DNA from: an uncultured Coxiella sp.
GTDB lineage: Bacteria; Pseudomonadota; Gammaproteobacteria; Comchoanobacterales; Comchoanobacteraceae
Length of the DNA: 55,474 bases
Direction: 5' to 3'
Assembly (NCBI GenBank): GCA_902538855.1
Contig: CACBGS010000007.1
Span: 1 to 55,474 of the forward strand
The notes beneath the pieces were generated by a model, which was not told where the DNA came from, did not search any database, and saw only the letters and a program-made list of their open reading frames with translations. The position numbers and the translations under genes are program-made. Positions 1 through 9,323 of the stretch are shown here, in pieces (the stretch's first letter is position 1; every line of letters begins with the position of its first letter).

Positions 1-699
1 CTCGATGAACCAAGCTTAGCAAGCCCAAAACCTCCTAGTTTATTTTGGTTAATTGAAAATAAAAACAGTTATCTTATGGACAAAGATAGCTACTTTGCAA
101 AAGCTTTAGCCAGCCAAGCTGCCAAGCGCATGACCCCCATAGTTCTCCCCGAAGGCAGCCATAGCGATCATGCTCTGAAAAAAGAACTTCACGCCAGCGA
201 ACTAGCCAAGGCACTAATGGAAAAATACCAACTTAAAAGCGTACTCATAGGCAACATCTACCATAAACAAGACAGCTTCCACATAGCATGGACTATTCAC
301 CAAGAAAACCATCCTATTATACAAGGTCAAACAGAGCATGAGACATTAATTAACGCACTGAAAGGACTGGTTGACCAATCTTTATATTTACACGGCAGAA
401 GCTCAGACTATTATGATAAAATAGTACGCTCCTACCACTTAAAAATACTATCTGAATTTTCCTACGGCGAATTACAAAGTTTACGCAAATTTCTTCAAGA
501 ACAAGCAAGCTACACTAATATAGAAGTTAACAGTATAGAGAAAGACGCTATCGAAATTTCACTTGATAGTAAACAGCCCCCTACAGCGTTAATAAAAAAA
601 CTAGCACCGCTGCTACACTATATTGAGTACGACGAACAAACACAAACCATAACATTCAATCGCCAGTATGCAACAGAAAACATTACCTATACATCCTGA
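1..699 (+). CDS. DUF2066 domain protein, C-terminal part
   Basis: The frame is open from the left edge, so the true start lies outside the window and the ATG at 76 is internal. About 232 residues are visible. The stretch PSLFWLIENKNSYLM followed by a polar segment and TPIVLPEG resembles the DUF2066 family, where a beta strand ending in WL is followed by a leucine/proline-rich strand; this is recognition from memory, not a search. In several gammaproteobacteria (for example Pseudomonas) a DUF2066 gene lies close upstream of hda, as here, with a 32-base overlap into hda. The family's function is unknown. Family members are usually longer, so the N-terminal third or more is missing because of the window edge rather than decay. 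Confidence 0.6.
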   Translation, partial: LDEPSLASPKPPSLFWLIENKNSYLMDKDSYFAKALASQAAKRMTPIVLPEGSHSDHALKKELHASELAKALMEKYQLKSVLIGNIYHKQDSFHIAWTIHQENHPIIQGQTEHETLINALKGLVDQSLYLHGRSSDYYDKIVRSYHLKILSEFSYGELQSLRKFLQEQASYTNIEVNSIEKDAIEISLDSKQPPTALIKKLAPLLHYIEYDEQTQTITFNRQYATENITYTS

Positions 700-1366
700 T
701 AATCAACCCAGCGTCAACAACTTCTACGCCGCAACTGAATACACCAGAAAACTCATCTATAAACTCAGCCAAAGCATACAGCAACAAGACCATCACCATA
801 TCCTCATAGGGGCCTCAGGTAGTGGCAAAAGCCATCTACTCAAAGCCTATTGTCTACAACACAGCAGCAAATGGTGTTATATACCCTGTAAAAAACTACA
901 TAAATATACGCCTGACATCTTAGATGACCTCAGTCATCATCTAGTCTGTCTTGACGATATACATTATTTAGTTGGCAATGCAGCTTGGGAGCGTGCCATA
1001 TTCAGCTTACTTGTTAAGAGCACCAATACCAAAGTGCTCATGAGTTCTGATAATGCAGTTGCAAACACAGGTGTCGAACTTCCTGATTTACGCTCACGAC
1101 TTGCTGCCATTACCAGCATTAAACTACCCTCATTAGACGAAGACCAACAAAGATTAGCACTAAGTTGGCGCGCCCAAGCGCGAGGCATACAACTTAATAC
1201 CAAAATGCTTACTTGGTTACAAACACATGCACCTAGAGATAATCACGCCCTATTTTCTATCTTAGAAAAAATAGATCAACACTGCCTAGCAACACATACT
1301 AAACCCAGCACGGCACTAATCAACAATATTATCGACAATATTAGTACACATCATCCAAACGATTAA
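668..1366 (+). CDS. hda: Hda, DnaA-related regulator of initiation
   Basis: This 232-residue AAA+ protein matches Hda in length and order. It has a Walker A motif GASGSGKSH (residues 48-56), a Walker B region LVCLDDIHYL (92-101) and a sensor/arginine segment LPDLRSRLA (138-146). There is no DnaA-type DNA-binding domain. In Escherichia coli, Hda bound to the beta clamp stimulates hydrolysis of ATP on DnaA and so prevents re-initiation. The extreme N-terminus QQKTLPI sits where E. coli Hda carries its clamp-binding peptide and is a plausible but diverged version. The gene starts inside the 3' end of the DUF2066 gene, and its own 3' end overlaps rnt tail to tail by 26 bases. Confidence 0.9.
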   Translation: MQQKTLPIHPDNQPSVNNFYAATEYTRKLIYKLSQSIQQQDHHHILIGASGSGKSHLLKAYCLQHSSKWCYIPCKKLHKYTPDILDDLSHHLVCLDDIHYLVGNAAWERAIFSLLVKSTNTKVLMSSDNAVANTGVELPDLRSRLAAITSIKLPSLDEDQQRLALSWRAQARGIQLNTKMLTWLQTHAPRDNHALFSILEKIDQHCLATHTKPSTALINNIIDNISTHHPND

Positions 1367-1946
1367 TAATCTTACAGAAAAGCTCTGCTGTTTTTTTTGC
1401 ATCATACAAAGCAGAATGGGCCTCAGTAACATCAAAACGCAACTTTGCCCTACGCATAGCTCTTGCTAGTACCGTCTCACCCAAACAAACAGCAGCCACA
1501 GTAGCTGTATCCAATGTAGTAAAGCGATGAAAAGGACTTTGCCCAAGCATGGCTGCACGAGCATAAGCTGCTTGCAAAAAAGATAAATCAAATTGAGCAT
1601 TATGCCCTACTAAAACAGCCCGCCTACAACCCACTTGCTGTAAATTCTCACGCAATGCCGCTGTTAGCTCTGTTAACATTTCTTGTTCACTAATTGCATA
1701 ACGAAAGGGATGATCTGGCTTAATTTGGGTAACTTCTAATGATTCTGCAGAAATATGACTGCCTGAGAACGGCTGAACATGATAGTGCCAAACTTGATCC
1801 TGCACTAGTATACCGGCGTCATTATAACGCAAGCTAATAGCAGCAACCTCTAACAGAGCATCTTCCTGTGGATTATAACCACCGGTTTCACAATCAACCA
1901 CTACAGGAAGCAAGCCTCCAAAACGTCTGTGCAACAGTTTTTTCAT
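1341..1946 (-). CDS. rnt: Ribonuclease T
   Basis: A 201-residue DEDDh exonuclease. The catalytic acids are visible: D18 and E20 in VVVDCETGG, D120 in GHNAQFD, and H177 with D182 in HSALYDA. RNase T trims the 3' ends of tRNA and other stable RNAs, and length and motif spacing fit the family. The start ATG at 1946 gives the usual short N-terminus before the first beta strand. The gene converges on hda and their last 26 bases overlap, so neither has a separate 3' untranslated region here. Confidence 0.9.
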   Translation of the reverse strand: MKKLLHRRFGGLLPVVVDCETGGYNPQEDALLEVAAISLRYNDAGILVQDQVWHYHVQPFSGSHISAESLEVTQIKPDHPFRYAISEQEMLTELTAALRENLQQVGCRRAVLVGHNAQFDLSFLQAAYARAAMLGQSPFHRFTTLDTATVAAVCLGETVLARAMRRAKLRFDVTEAHSALYDAKKTAELFCKIINRLDDVY

Positions 1947-2040
1947 AAAAACAAACCCATATTCTTAAAAAGAATGGCCTAACAGGGTCTAAGTATAGAC
2001 GATAAGGATAGCAAAAACCGAATAAAAAAAACATATTTGC

Positions 2041-2068
2041 TGATTTAAAACAATAAAAGGTGTATAAT
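2041..2068 (+). promoter_or_regulatory. Putative sigma-70 promoter for djlA
   Basis: A perfect -10 hexamer TATAAT lies at 2063-2068, with a weak -35 candidate TGATTT at 2041-2046 (16-base spacer). Transcription would begin about 14 bases before the djlA ATG at 2089, leaving a very short leader with no Shine-Dalgarno sequence. The -10 is clear; the -35 is poor. Confidence 0.45.
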
Positions 2069-2088
2069 GGCCTCATTGTTTTAGCAAT

Positions 2089-2931
2089 ATGACTATGTTT
2101 TTTATGCTATTTCCCAGAAATTTATTTCTAGCCATCTTGGTCGGCTTCACTATGCTTTTCTGGATCAATCGCAGCATCATTCTTTTCATAGTACTATGTT
2201 TTTTAGGCGGTAGAAAGATATTTTCTTTGTTTAGATACCTCTTTAAACAGCTATTCACCATACAAAATCATTTCTACACCGATAGCATAATTGAGCCCAT
2301 CTTTTCTATAATGGGACAAGTGAGTAAGACCGATGGTAAAGTAAGTGCAAGAAGTATACAAACAGTCGAGAAAATCATCAAAGACATGCAATTATCAACA
2401 CAACAGCGCAAGCAAGCCATACAAGCCTTCAATAAAGGCAAACAAGAAGATTTCAACTTACATAATGCACTACAACAAATTCACATGCATCTACTATTTA
2501 ATCCACACCAACAAGAGAATATCATCCAAAATATTGTCCGCGTTGGCCATGCAGACGGACGACCTTCTAAACGAAAACGCGCCCTACTACATACCATTAC
2601 CAGCAATATCAGCCAAAAAATATTCCAACACCATAATACCTGGCAACAGACAGAGGATCAAAACTGGGAACAACATCAAACACACCAAGCATACCAAACA
2701 ACGTCCAACTCACAACAACTACAGTGGGCATATAGAACTTTAAATAGCGACAGTAATGATAATATAGAAACCGTTACCAAAAAGTATAGAAAACTACTCA
2801 GTAAGTACCATCCAGATAGATTAGCAGCAAGAAATGCCACGGATACTGAAATCAAAGCAGCCAATGATAAGACACATGAAATCAAAAAAGCTTATGAACT
2901 CATAAAAAAATCCCAGGTATTCAACTCATGA
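2089..2931 (+). CDS. djlA: DjlA-type membrane-anchored J-domain co-chaperone
   Basis: The 280-residue protein has the DjlA order: one N-terminal membrane segment (about 10-37), a TerB-like helical domain (about 62-180), a Gln/His-rich linker, and a C-terminal J domain with the HPD motif at 241-243 (KYHPDRL). J proteins stimulate the ATPase of DnaK; DjlA acts at the inner membrane. In Legionella, DjlA is linked to intracellular growth (known for the family, not shown here). The last four bases overlap the start of the next gene (ATGA), indicating translational coupling. A second ATG six bases downstream could also be the start. Confidence 0.85.
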   Translation: MTMFFMLFPRNLFLAILVGFTMLFWINRSIILFIVLCFLGGRKIFSLFRYLFKQLFTIQNHFYTDSIIEPIFSIMGQVSKTDGKVSARSIQTVEKIIKDMQLSTQQRKQAIQAFNKGKQEDFNLHNALQQIHMHLLFNPHQQENIIQNIVRVGHADGRPSKRKRALLHTITSNISQKIFQHHNTWQQTEDQNWEQHQTHQAYQTTSNSQQLQWAYRTLNSDSNDNIETVTKKYRKLLSKYHPDRLAARNATDTEIKAANDKTHEIKKAYELIKKSQVFNS

Positions 2932-3596
2932 GCACTATAGAATGGTCTGCATCATTACTAGCAGCCCACCCACTAAAGTTATACAGTGCACTTAAAACAC
3001 TAGTAGCGCATAACATTAAGTGTATTCACTATGATATTATGGACCTACACTATGTCAACAACCTAGGTTTAAACCTAGAGACTATTGCTGCTATCAACAC
3101 AGAGTTTCCCGAATTACATATAGATCTACACTACATGGTTAGTGATATAGACAGGGCATTAGCATTATCTAAACTTGAAAACTTAAAGATTCGCCGCATT
3201 TTTTTTCATCCTGAGACCAGCAAACATCCACGCAACACCATAACAAAGATACAAGAACATGGCATAAACGCAGGCATTGCCATTTGTGCAACAGAGAGCT
3301 TAGCAGAATACCAACAGCTACTTGCTCAAAGCAAATATGCTTTACTGATGTCAGTGACCCCAGGTTTTTCAGGACAAAAATTCCAAACACAGGCCATAGA
3401 ACAGCTAAGAAAACTAAGACAGATGCAAAAAAACACGCCATTCTCTATTGCTATTGATGGCGGTATTAACCCAACAACATTAGCATTTCTACGCCAACAT
3501 CAAGTCCAGCACGCAGTACTAGGCAGCGCCCTCTTTAATAACAAAGAAATCCAAGAGAACTTATCACAATGCAAACATGCTTACCAAGATTCATAG
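2928..3596 (+). CDS. rpe: Ribulose-phosphate 3-epimerase
   Basis: A 222-residue TIM-barrel protein with the Rpe active-site set in the expected places: S7, H34, D36 and M38 in HYDIMD, H68 in DLHYM, and D177 in IDGGIN, plus the loop MSVTPGFSGQKF. It interconverts ribulose-5-phosphate and xylulose-5-phosphate, which supplies the transketolase encoded at 13.2-15.1 kb. The sequence is diverged (the usual NLTIGP becomes NLGLN, and it is rich in N, Q and H), but the catalytic residues are kept, so it is probably the functional enzyme. It overlaps djlA by four bases. Confidence 0.82.
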   Translation: MSTIEWSASLLAAHPLKLYSALKTLVAHNIKCIHYDIMDLHYVNNLGLNLETIAAINTEFPELHIDLHYMVSDIDRALALSKLENLKIRRIFFHPETSKHPRNTITKIQEHGINAGIAICATESLAEYQQLLAQSKYALLMSVTPGFSGQKFQTQAIEQLRKLRQMQKNTPFSIAIDGGINPTTLAFLRQHQVQHAVLGSALFNNKEIQENLSQCKHAYQDS

Positions 3597-3605
3597 CTTT
3601 AAAAA

Positions 3606-4898
3606 TTACTCTGGATCCTCAAAGCTAAGCGTATCACTGTTATCATTATAAGCAAACAACTCAGCATAACGCCCCCACTCAATAACCGTCTTCAAAACAT
3701 CCTGCGCCGCATCCTCACTCAAATTATCCTGCAATTCCACTAAAAAGCGCTGACCACTTACCGTCTGATCCAGACGACCACGTAGTATGCGTAGGATATG
3801 ACGTACTAAAGGCACATAAGCGTTAAGCTGCTTAGCAAATATCTGTTTTCTTTGTAAAATATCTGCATCCGCAAAACACTTACCTTCTTCTGTGAGCGCA
3901 ACAGTACCATCATGAATATAAGCCAAGTGAAGAATTTCTAAACATTCAATCACTGGCATTAACTCATCTAAATCCAAATATAAAGCTTCAGCCAGAGTAG
4001 ATAGCTCAGAGTCCTGCTTAAACTCTTCAGAGATCAAAGCCTCCATTAAACCGGTCATACTATCTACTTCCACCCTTGGAATACGATAATGCAACAAAAT
4101 AGTTTTAAACTTCTGTCCTCTAGGCTTCTCTACACGATTTACCTGCACAATAGATTGATAAATATCTTCAACCAAAGACTGCAGCGCCTCTTGATTATGA
4201 GCACGAGGATGGGCAAGCTTAACCTGCATTTCATGCCGTATACAGCCAGGGTTATTACCAAAAATAATAATCCTATCAGCAAGAGAAGCTGCCTCTTCAA
4301 TATTATGGGTAACCCAAAGCATAGCTTCCGTATGGGTGCGTCCTTGTTGCCAAAGATCTAATAAATCATTTCTTAGGTTATCAGCTGTTAGTATATCCAA
4401 AGCTGAGAACGGCTCATCAAGCAATAAAACTTGTGGATCCACCACCAAGGCTCTAGCAATACCCACACGCTGACACATACCCCCTGAGAGCTCACGTGGA
4501 TAAGCCGATTCAAAACCATCCATCCCCACCATATCAATTGCTCTCAACGCACGTATTCTTCGCTCATCAGGATAAATACCCAGTGCCTCTAAACCTAATT
4601 CAACATTACCTAAAACCGTTAACCATGGTAACAAAGCAAAGTTCTGAAAAACCATACTCACACCTGGCACCGGCCCTTGAACCTTTCGCCCACTACAAAT
4701 AACCTTACCCTCAGATGGCGCTATCAGCCCTGAGACAATACGCAATAAGGTTGATTTACCAGAACCTGAAGTACCCAGTAATGCCACTATTTCACCTCTA
4801 TTAATAGTAAGGTTGACTGCATCTAGTACTTTAAGATCATTACCATGATCTTTTTTAAAGGTCTTTGTTACACCAATTATTTCTACTATTGCGCTCAT
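3606..4898 (-). CDS. NitT/TauT-type ABC transporter ATPase with AAA-associated C-terminal domain
   Basis: The 430-residue protein has a standard importer ATPase in its first ~260 residues: Walker A GTSGSGKST (42-50), signature LSGGMCQRV (137-145), Walker B LLLDEP (158-163) and a switch histidine in VTHN. About 160 extra C-terminal residues match the AAA-associated domain often fused to ATPases of nitrate/sulfonate/bicarbonate-like systems. A strong AAAGGAG ribosome site precedes the ATG. It lies 9 bases downstream of the permease gene and is clearly co-transcribed with it. The substrate cannot be read from the sequence. Confidence 0.88.
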   Translation of the reverse strand: MSAIVEIIGVTKTFKKDHGNDLKVLDAVNLTINRGEIVALLGTSGSGKSTLLRIVSGLIAPSEGKVICSGRKVQGPVPGVSMVFQNFALLPWLTVLGNVELGLEALGIYPDERRIRALRAIDMVGMDGFESAYPRELSGGMCQRVGIARALVVDPQVLLLDEPFSALDILTADNLRNDLLDLWQQGRTHTEAMLWVTHNIEEAASLADRIIIFGNNPGCIRHEMQVKLAHPRAHNQEALQSLVEDIYQSIVQVNRVEKPRGQKFKTILLHYRIPRVEVDSMTGLMEALISEEFKQDSELSTLAEALYLDLDELMPVIECLEILHLAYIHDGTVALTEEGKCFADADILQRKQIFAKQLNAYVPLVRHILRILRGRLDQTVSGQRFLVELQDNLSEDAAQDVLKTVIEWGRYAELFAYNDNSDTLSFEDPE

Positions 4899-4907
4899 AA
4901 TACTCCT

Positions 4908-6638
4908 TTAAATATTAGCGTAATGCTTTATCACATAACGATATAAGGGATTCCAAAACAATCTATTTATAACCACAACATAGGCACACATAACAGCTAT
5001 TGCCCATACATGGCCTTGCACATCACCATTAGCCACGGCTGTATATATATACGAACCAAGACCGGTTGCCTTGGTAACATTTCCTTGCCAAAATATCACT
5101 TCTGCAACCATTGCTGCATTCCAAGCACCGCCTGCAGCAGCCATAGTACCGGTCACCAAATGCGGAGCAATAGTAGGGATAATCAATCTACGCCATAAAA
5201 GCCAACCACGTAAGCGCACACTTCTAACAGCGTATAATGTTTCTTTTGGTATACTACGCACAGCGGAAATAACATTAAACACAATATACCATTGTGTACC
5301 TAATACCATGAGTGGTGCACACCAAATATCCACATCCAGACCATATCTTAAAATATATTCCATAAGCAAAGGATAAAGTAAGTTAGGCGGAAATGCAGCC
5401 AAAAACTGAATAACTGGCAATATCCTATCAGCAAGCTGCGCCCTAAACCCAATCCACACACCAATAGGCGTCCAAAATAAAACACATAGTACCAGCAGTA
5501 CTGCTATACGTAATAAAGTCCAGCTACCCACATAAATCATTTCACTGATTTGTGTAAAAGGAATTAAAGACATATCCACTCTGGCTACCAAGCCAAAAAC
5601 CATCATCACTAAGACAACAAAGAACATTTTTTGAAAAAAGCCCAGCTCTCTACCAATCTCACTAGACTCTGGAGAAACAGAACTACGAGAATAACGAAAC
5701 ATTAACAGCATCAAATACGATAACAGCGTATTACCGTAAGCTACCATATGCCGAAACACTCTAGTTCTTGAAATCATACTCACAAACCAAGACCTACTCA
5801 TAGGCACCTCATCATCCGCTTGATAGATACGAATAAAATGTGTTAGGGGCCGAAATATAAGTTGATCATATGCCAAAATAACCAAAAACATAACCAATAC
5901 CGCAGCAATAAGTGCCCTGCTATCACCTTGCTGATTAGCAACCCACATATAGGAGCCTATACCTGGTAGCAGCACCCGCTGATCATGCATAATTAGTATT
6001 GCTTCTGACTCCACAACATAAAACCAACTTGTGGATAAAGAAACCATCATATTCATAATCAAATCTGGCATGGCAAAAGGCACTTCAATACGCCAAAACT
6101 TTTGTTGTTTTGTAAGCTGCATTAAAGCGGATGCCTCATGCATATGTGCAGGAACCATGCGTAAACTCTGGTAAAAAGAGAAAATCATATTCCAAACCTG
6201 AGAAGTAAAAATAGTAAACAGTGCTACTAACTCAAAACCAATACTCTGCCCAGGAAAATAACGCATCAGTAAACTAGCAGCTAGAGTCAAATAACCTAAA
6301 ATAGGTGCTGATTGCAGCACATCTACAGTTGGAATAATAATACGCTCCCAAAAGGCTGATCTTGCCGCAAGCGTACCCAGAAAAAAAGTAACCAGCAATG
6401 AGATGGCCAATGCCACAAACATACGCACGACACTATGCAGAGCGTATCTTGATAGCGACCAATAGTCTAACTGAATATGATCTACACTCATATCCACACT
6501 AGTAGTGGTCATACTATGCAAAGTATCACTAATAAGATAGAACCCTAGAAAGACAACAGCAAAAGCTAATAGATCCCAGATATTAGGATACCATGCAAAG
6601 CGAAAATTCTTTCGTGTTTGCAAGTCATATTCATACAT
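4908..6638 (-). CDS. ABC transporter permease, two fused BPD_transp domains
   Basis: From the ATG at 6638 the protein has about 576 residues and two copies of the binding-protein-dependent permease unit, each with about six membrane segments and an EAA-like cytoplasmic loop (near ALMQLTKQQKFWRIEVPFA in the first half and RSVRLRGWLLWRRLIIP in the second). This fused form is typical partner of the ATPase next door. An upstream in-frame GTG at 6650 is possible but has no better ribosome site. No periplasmic binding protein gene is nearby, so solute recognition must come from elsewhere or from the permease itself. Confidence 0.85.
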   Translation of the reverse strand: MYEYDLQTRKNFRFAWYPNIWDLLAFAVVFLGFYLISDTLHSMTTTSVDMSVDHIQLDYWSLSRYALHSVVRMFVALAISLLVTFFLGTLAARSAFWERIIIPTVDVLQSAPILGYLTLAASLLMRYFPGQSIGFELVALFTIFTSQVWNMIFSFYQSLRMVPAHMHEASALMQLTKQQKFWRIEVPFAMPDLIMNMMVSLSTSWFYVVESEAILIMHDQRVLLPGIGSYMWVANQQGDSRALIAAVLVMFLVILAYDQLIFRPLTHFIRIYQADDEVPMSRSWFVSMISRTRVFRHMVAYGNTLLSYLMLLMFRYSRSSVSPESSEIGRELGFFQKMFFVVLVMMVFGLVARVDMSLIPFTQISEMIYVGSWTLLRIAVLLVLCVLFWTPIGVWIGFRAQLADRILPVIQFLAAFPPNLLYPLLMEYILRYGLDVDIWCAPLMVLGTQWYIVFNVISAVRSIPKETLYAVRSVRLRGWLLWRRLIIPTIAPHLVTGTMAAAGGAWNAAMVAEVIFWQGNVTKATGLGSYIYTAVANGDVQGHVWAIAVMCAYVVVINRLFWNPLYRYVIKHYANI

Positions 6639-6794
6639 AAGGATTACCACATGCTAGTCAGAACACATTCTACTAGAAATTCATAGAATTAGCAAAGACA
6701 GTGAGAATATTCCCACACTAATAATCAAACCTACCTAAGCATAATATGCATGAGACAAACAAAAACCAGTACTAAGTTATCAGATACAATTATC

Positions 6795-6823
6795 TTGACA
6801 AGACCATGAGAATAAAGGATAAT
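6795..6823 (+). promoter_or_regulatory. Strong sigma-70 promoter of tRNA-Gln
   Basis: A perfect -35 TTGACA (6795-6800), a 17-base spacer and a near-perfect -10 GATAAT (6818-6823) end 11 bases before the tRNA. The same two hexamers at the same spacing precede the tRNA-Met gene on the other strand at 37.25 kb. Confidence 0.85.
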
Positions 6824-6834
6824 AGAGGCCTAAT

Positions 6835-6906
6835 TGGGGTGTCGCCAAGCGGTAAGGCACGGGGTTTTGATCCCCGCATTCCCAGGTTCGAATCCTGGCA
6901 CCCCAG
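6835..6906 (+). tRNA. tRNA-Gln (TTG anticodon)
   Basis: A full cloverleaf folds by eye. A seven-pair acceptor joins TGGGGTG (6835-6841) to CACCCCA (6899-6905), with discriminator G6906. The anticodon loop TTTTGAT is closed by CGGGG/CCCCG, and the T loop is TTCGAAT. The anticodon TTG reads CAA/CAG. The 3' CCA is not encoded. The peptidyl-tRNA hydrolase gene begins 37 bases downstream on the same strand. Confidence 0.95.
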
Positions 6907-6943
6907 CTTTGTAGCGCCAAACGACTACCTTGTAAGATAAATC

Positions 6944-7540
6944 ATGCAGCCCATTAAATTAATTACTGCTCTTGGCAACAACGAGACTCGATATAATAAC
7001 ACTAGACACAATGTTGGCTTTTTCTGGCTCGATAGTTTATGTGCAAAATTACAACTAAACTGGCATAAAAGCCACCATGGTAACGGATCTATTGCAAAAT
7101 GGCAGCACAACAATGAAAGCATTGTATTATTCAAGCCTGGCTTACTAATGAATATCAACGGCAAACCAATTATAGAGTGTGCCAAATACCACCACATTGA
7201 TCCTCAACAGATTCTAATAGTCTATGATGAACTGGACCTAGCAGTAGGACAAATAAAACTTAAAACAGATGGCGGGCATGGCGGACATAATGGCGTGCGA
7301 GATTTCATACAACATGGCAACCAAAATCATTTTTACCGACTACGCATTGGTATAGGCAGACCACAGTATGAAGAGGTAAGCCACTATGTACTAGGCAAAA
7401 TACCTAACGAGGATAAAAGTATCATCAATAAAGGCGTAGAATTAAGTATAGATAAACTAAACTTACTTATTAATGACAATGAACATCAATACCACCAAGA
7501 ACTAGCAGCTTGGTCTAAATCCAATCAAATTAAGGAATAA
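6944..7540 (+). CDS. pth: Peptidyl-tRNA hydrolase
   Basis: The 198-residue protein shows Pth hallmarks: ITALGNNETRYNNTRHNVGF at the N-terminus, including the conserved Asn and the catalytic His of RHNVG, then KPGLLMNINGKPI, the YDELDL segment and GGHGGHNGVRD. It releases peptides from prematurely dropped tRNA. It lies just after tRNA-Gln and two bases before ychF. In many relatives prs and rplY lie between the tRNA and pth; they are absent here. Confidence 0.95.
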   Translation: MQPIKLITALGNNETRYNNTRHNVGFFWLDSLCAKLQLNWHKSHHGNGSIAKWQHNNESIVLFKPGLLMNINGKPIIECAKYHHIDPQQILIVYDELDLAVGQIKLKTDGGHGGHNGVRDFIQHGNQNHFYRLRIGIGRPQYEEVSHYVLGKIPNEDKSIINKGVELSIDKLNLLINDNEHQYHQELAAWSKSNQIKE

Positions 7541-7542
7541 AC

Positions 7543-8634
7543 ATGGGCTTTAAATGTGGCATTGTAGGCCTCCCCAACGTTGGCAAATCAACTCTATTTA
7601 ATGCATTAACTGCTGCAAATATTGAGGCACAAAACTACCCTTTTTGTACTATTGAACCTAATACCGGAATGGTTGAAGTACCAGACCCACGACTAAATGA
7701 TGTTGCTAAAATAGCCAATAGCGCTAAAATCATCCCTACATTTATGGAATTTGTCGATATTGCTGGTCTTGTTGCAGGCGCCAGTAAAGGCGAAGGACTT
7801 GGCAATCAATTCCTTGGACACATACGTAATGTACAAGCCATTGGCCACGTAGTACGCTGCTTTAGTGATGATAATATCACCCACGTTCACGGCAAAGTAA
7901 GCCCTCTAGATGATATAGCAACCATAGAAACAGAACTGGCCCTAGCAGACATACAAACCTTAGAAAAGGCACAACAAAAATGTCAAAAAAGAATTAAAGC
8001 AGGTGATAAACAAGCAGCCAAAGAATACGAATTGATGCAGCAAATTATTCAGCAACTATCTGACCATCAGCATTTAGGCGAACTTACCGACAACGAAGAC
8101 ATTGTCAGTATCTGTGCTGAGTACCAACTCATCAGTACTAAACCCAGCTTTTTTATTGCCAACATTGCTGAAGATAATAGCATGGACAACCCATACCTAC
8201 AGCAACTGCTAGAATATGCTAAAACAAAATCCATCCCAGTTGTTAGTATTTGTGCGCATATTGAAGCTGAATTATCCACCCTATCCACCGACGAGAGGGC
8301 TGAGTTTTTACAAGAACTAGGCATGCAAGAACCTGGCTTAAATAAAGTTATACGCGAAGGTCATAAACTACTTGGACTATCTGTATTCTTTACCGTTGGA
8401 CCAAAAGAAGCCCGTGCTTGGACCATAAAACAAAATACTAAAGCAGCACAAGCAGCCGGCGTTATCCATACTGATTTTGAAAAGCACTTTATCCGCGCAG
8501 AAGTTATTAGCAGTAAAGACTATATTCTACATCAAGGAGAACAAGGAGCTAAGCAAGCCGGAGTCTGGCGCCTTGAAGGTAAAGACTATCTCGTCAACGA
8601 TGGTGATATACTGGTAATCCGTGCCAATGCTTAA
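7543..8634 (+). CDS. ychF: YchF/OLA1-family redox-regulated ATPase
   Basis: The 363-residue protein has the YchF P-loop GLPNVGKST (9-17), a G3-like [20 protein letters not shown] and the C-terminal TGS-like domain ending in [19 protein letters not shown]. Length is exactly that of the family. YchF binds ATP rather than GTP and associates with ribosomes and stress responses. It follows pth in an operon, a pairing conserved across gammaproteobacteria. Its stop overlaps the end of the convergent DUF47 gene by four bases. Confidence 0.95.
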   Translation: MGFKCGIVGLPNVGKSTLFNALTAANIEAQNYPFCTIEPNTGMVEVPDPRLNDVAKIANSAKIIPTFMEFVDIAGLVAGASKGEGLGNQFLGHIRNVQAIGHVVRCFSDDNITHVHGKVSPLDDIATIETELALADIQTLEKAQQKCQKRIKAGDKQAAKEYELMQQIIQQLSDHQHLGELTDNEDIVSICAEYQLISTKPSFFIANIAEDNSMDNPYLQQLLEYAKTKSIPVVSICAHIEAELSTLSTDERAEFLQELGMQEPGLNKVIREGHKLLGLSVFFTVGPKEARAWTIKQNTKAAQAAGVIHTDFEKHFIRAEVISSKDYILHQGEQGAKQAGVWRLEGKDYLVNDGDILVIRANA

Positions 8635-9308
8635 TTTTTAGCAGGTAAAAATAATAAAAACTTTGCACCGACGTGATGCGAATGATCGGCAAGCATACCT
8701 ATTCTATCAAGTATTTTATACATAAAAATTGCATCTACAGGAGATAATTCCGACTCTAACTGTAATATTTCAGCACGCAAAGCAACCTGTATTTTATCAT
8801 TTTTATTCTCTGCAGCGTCTATCTCTGTTACCATTTTTTCCACTAAAGCAACCTTCTCAGCAGTAAAATTCCCCTTTAATAAATGCTCAAGCTCTTTAAC
8901 AATATGATGCGCCTGAGCACAAGCTTCTAAAGCTGACTGCAAGTATGCTTTTAAACTAGCATGTACTGGCTTTGGAAATAATAAACGTCTACCATAAGCA
9001 ATACCAGCAATATCCTTTGCTTGATTAGCAATAGCATCCTGAGAACGCACCAATGCCAAAATATCATAACGTGATACTGGCATGAAAAGATCACTTTGCA
9101 AGCTTAAGTACAGGCGTTTTTTTATCTCATCAGCTACAGACTCTTGCGCTACAATAGCTTGTTGATGTTCACGCACCTTATCCCAATCTTCCAGCATTAA
9201 ATCGCCAAAAAAAGCCTCCAAATACGTTACAGCACTGACAACTTCTTGCATGTGCTCAGATAAAATACCAAAAGGTGATGTAGAAAAAACATTAAATATA
9301 GACGACAT
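8631..9308 (-). CDS. DUF47/PhoU-like protein (TIGR00153 family)
   Basis: About 225 helical residues from the ATG at 9308, which has an excellent AGGAGG ribosome site; an upstream TTG is less likely. The N-terminus SSIFNVFSTSPFGILSEHMQ and the two repeated helical bundles match the DUF47 family, whose members usually accompany a Pit phosphate transporter and are thought to regulate it. No pit gene is present here. Instead the gene is last in an operon with four central-carbon enzymes and a small membrane protein, so its partner is encoded elsewhere or lost. Confidence 0.8.
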   Translation of the reverse strand: MSSIFNVFSTSPFGILSEHMQEVVSAVTYLEAFFGDLMLEDWDKVREHQQAIVAQESVADEIKKRLYLSLQSDLFMPVSRYDILALVRSQDAIANQAKDIAGIAYGRRLLFPKPVHASLKAYLQSALEACAQAHHIVKELEHLLKGNFTAEKVALVEKMVTEIDAAENKNDKIQVALRAEILQLESELSPVDAIFMYKILDRIGMLADHSHHVGAKFLLFLPAKN

Positions 9309-9323
9309 CAAATCCCTCCTTTT

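Noticed and set aside
2345-2743. A 132-codon plus-strand ORF inside djlA
   Set aside because: It lies in another frame of a gene with a clear J domain and its translation is an N/K/Y/I-rich shadow.
6030-6038. Exact DnaA box TGTGGATAA
   Set aside because: Single copy inside the ABC permease gene; expected by chance at this base composition.
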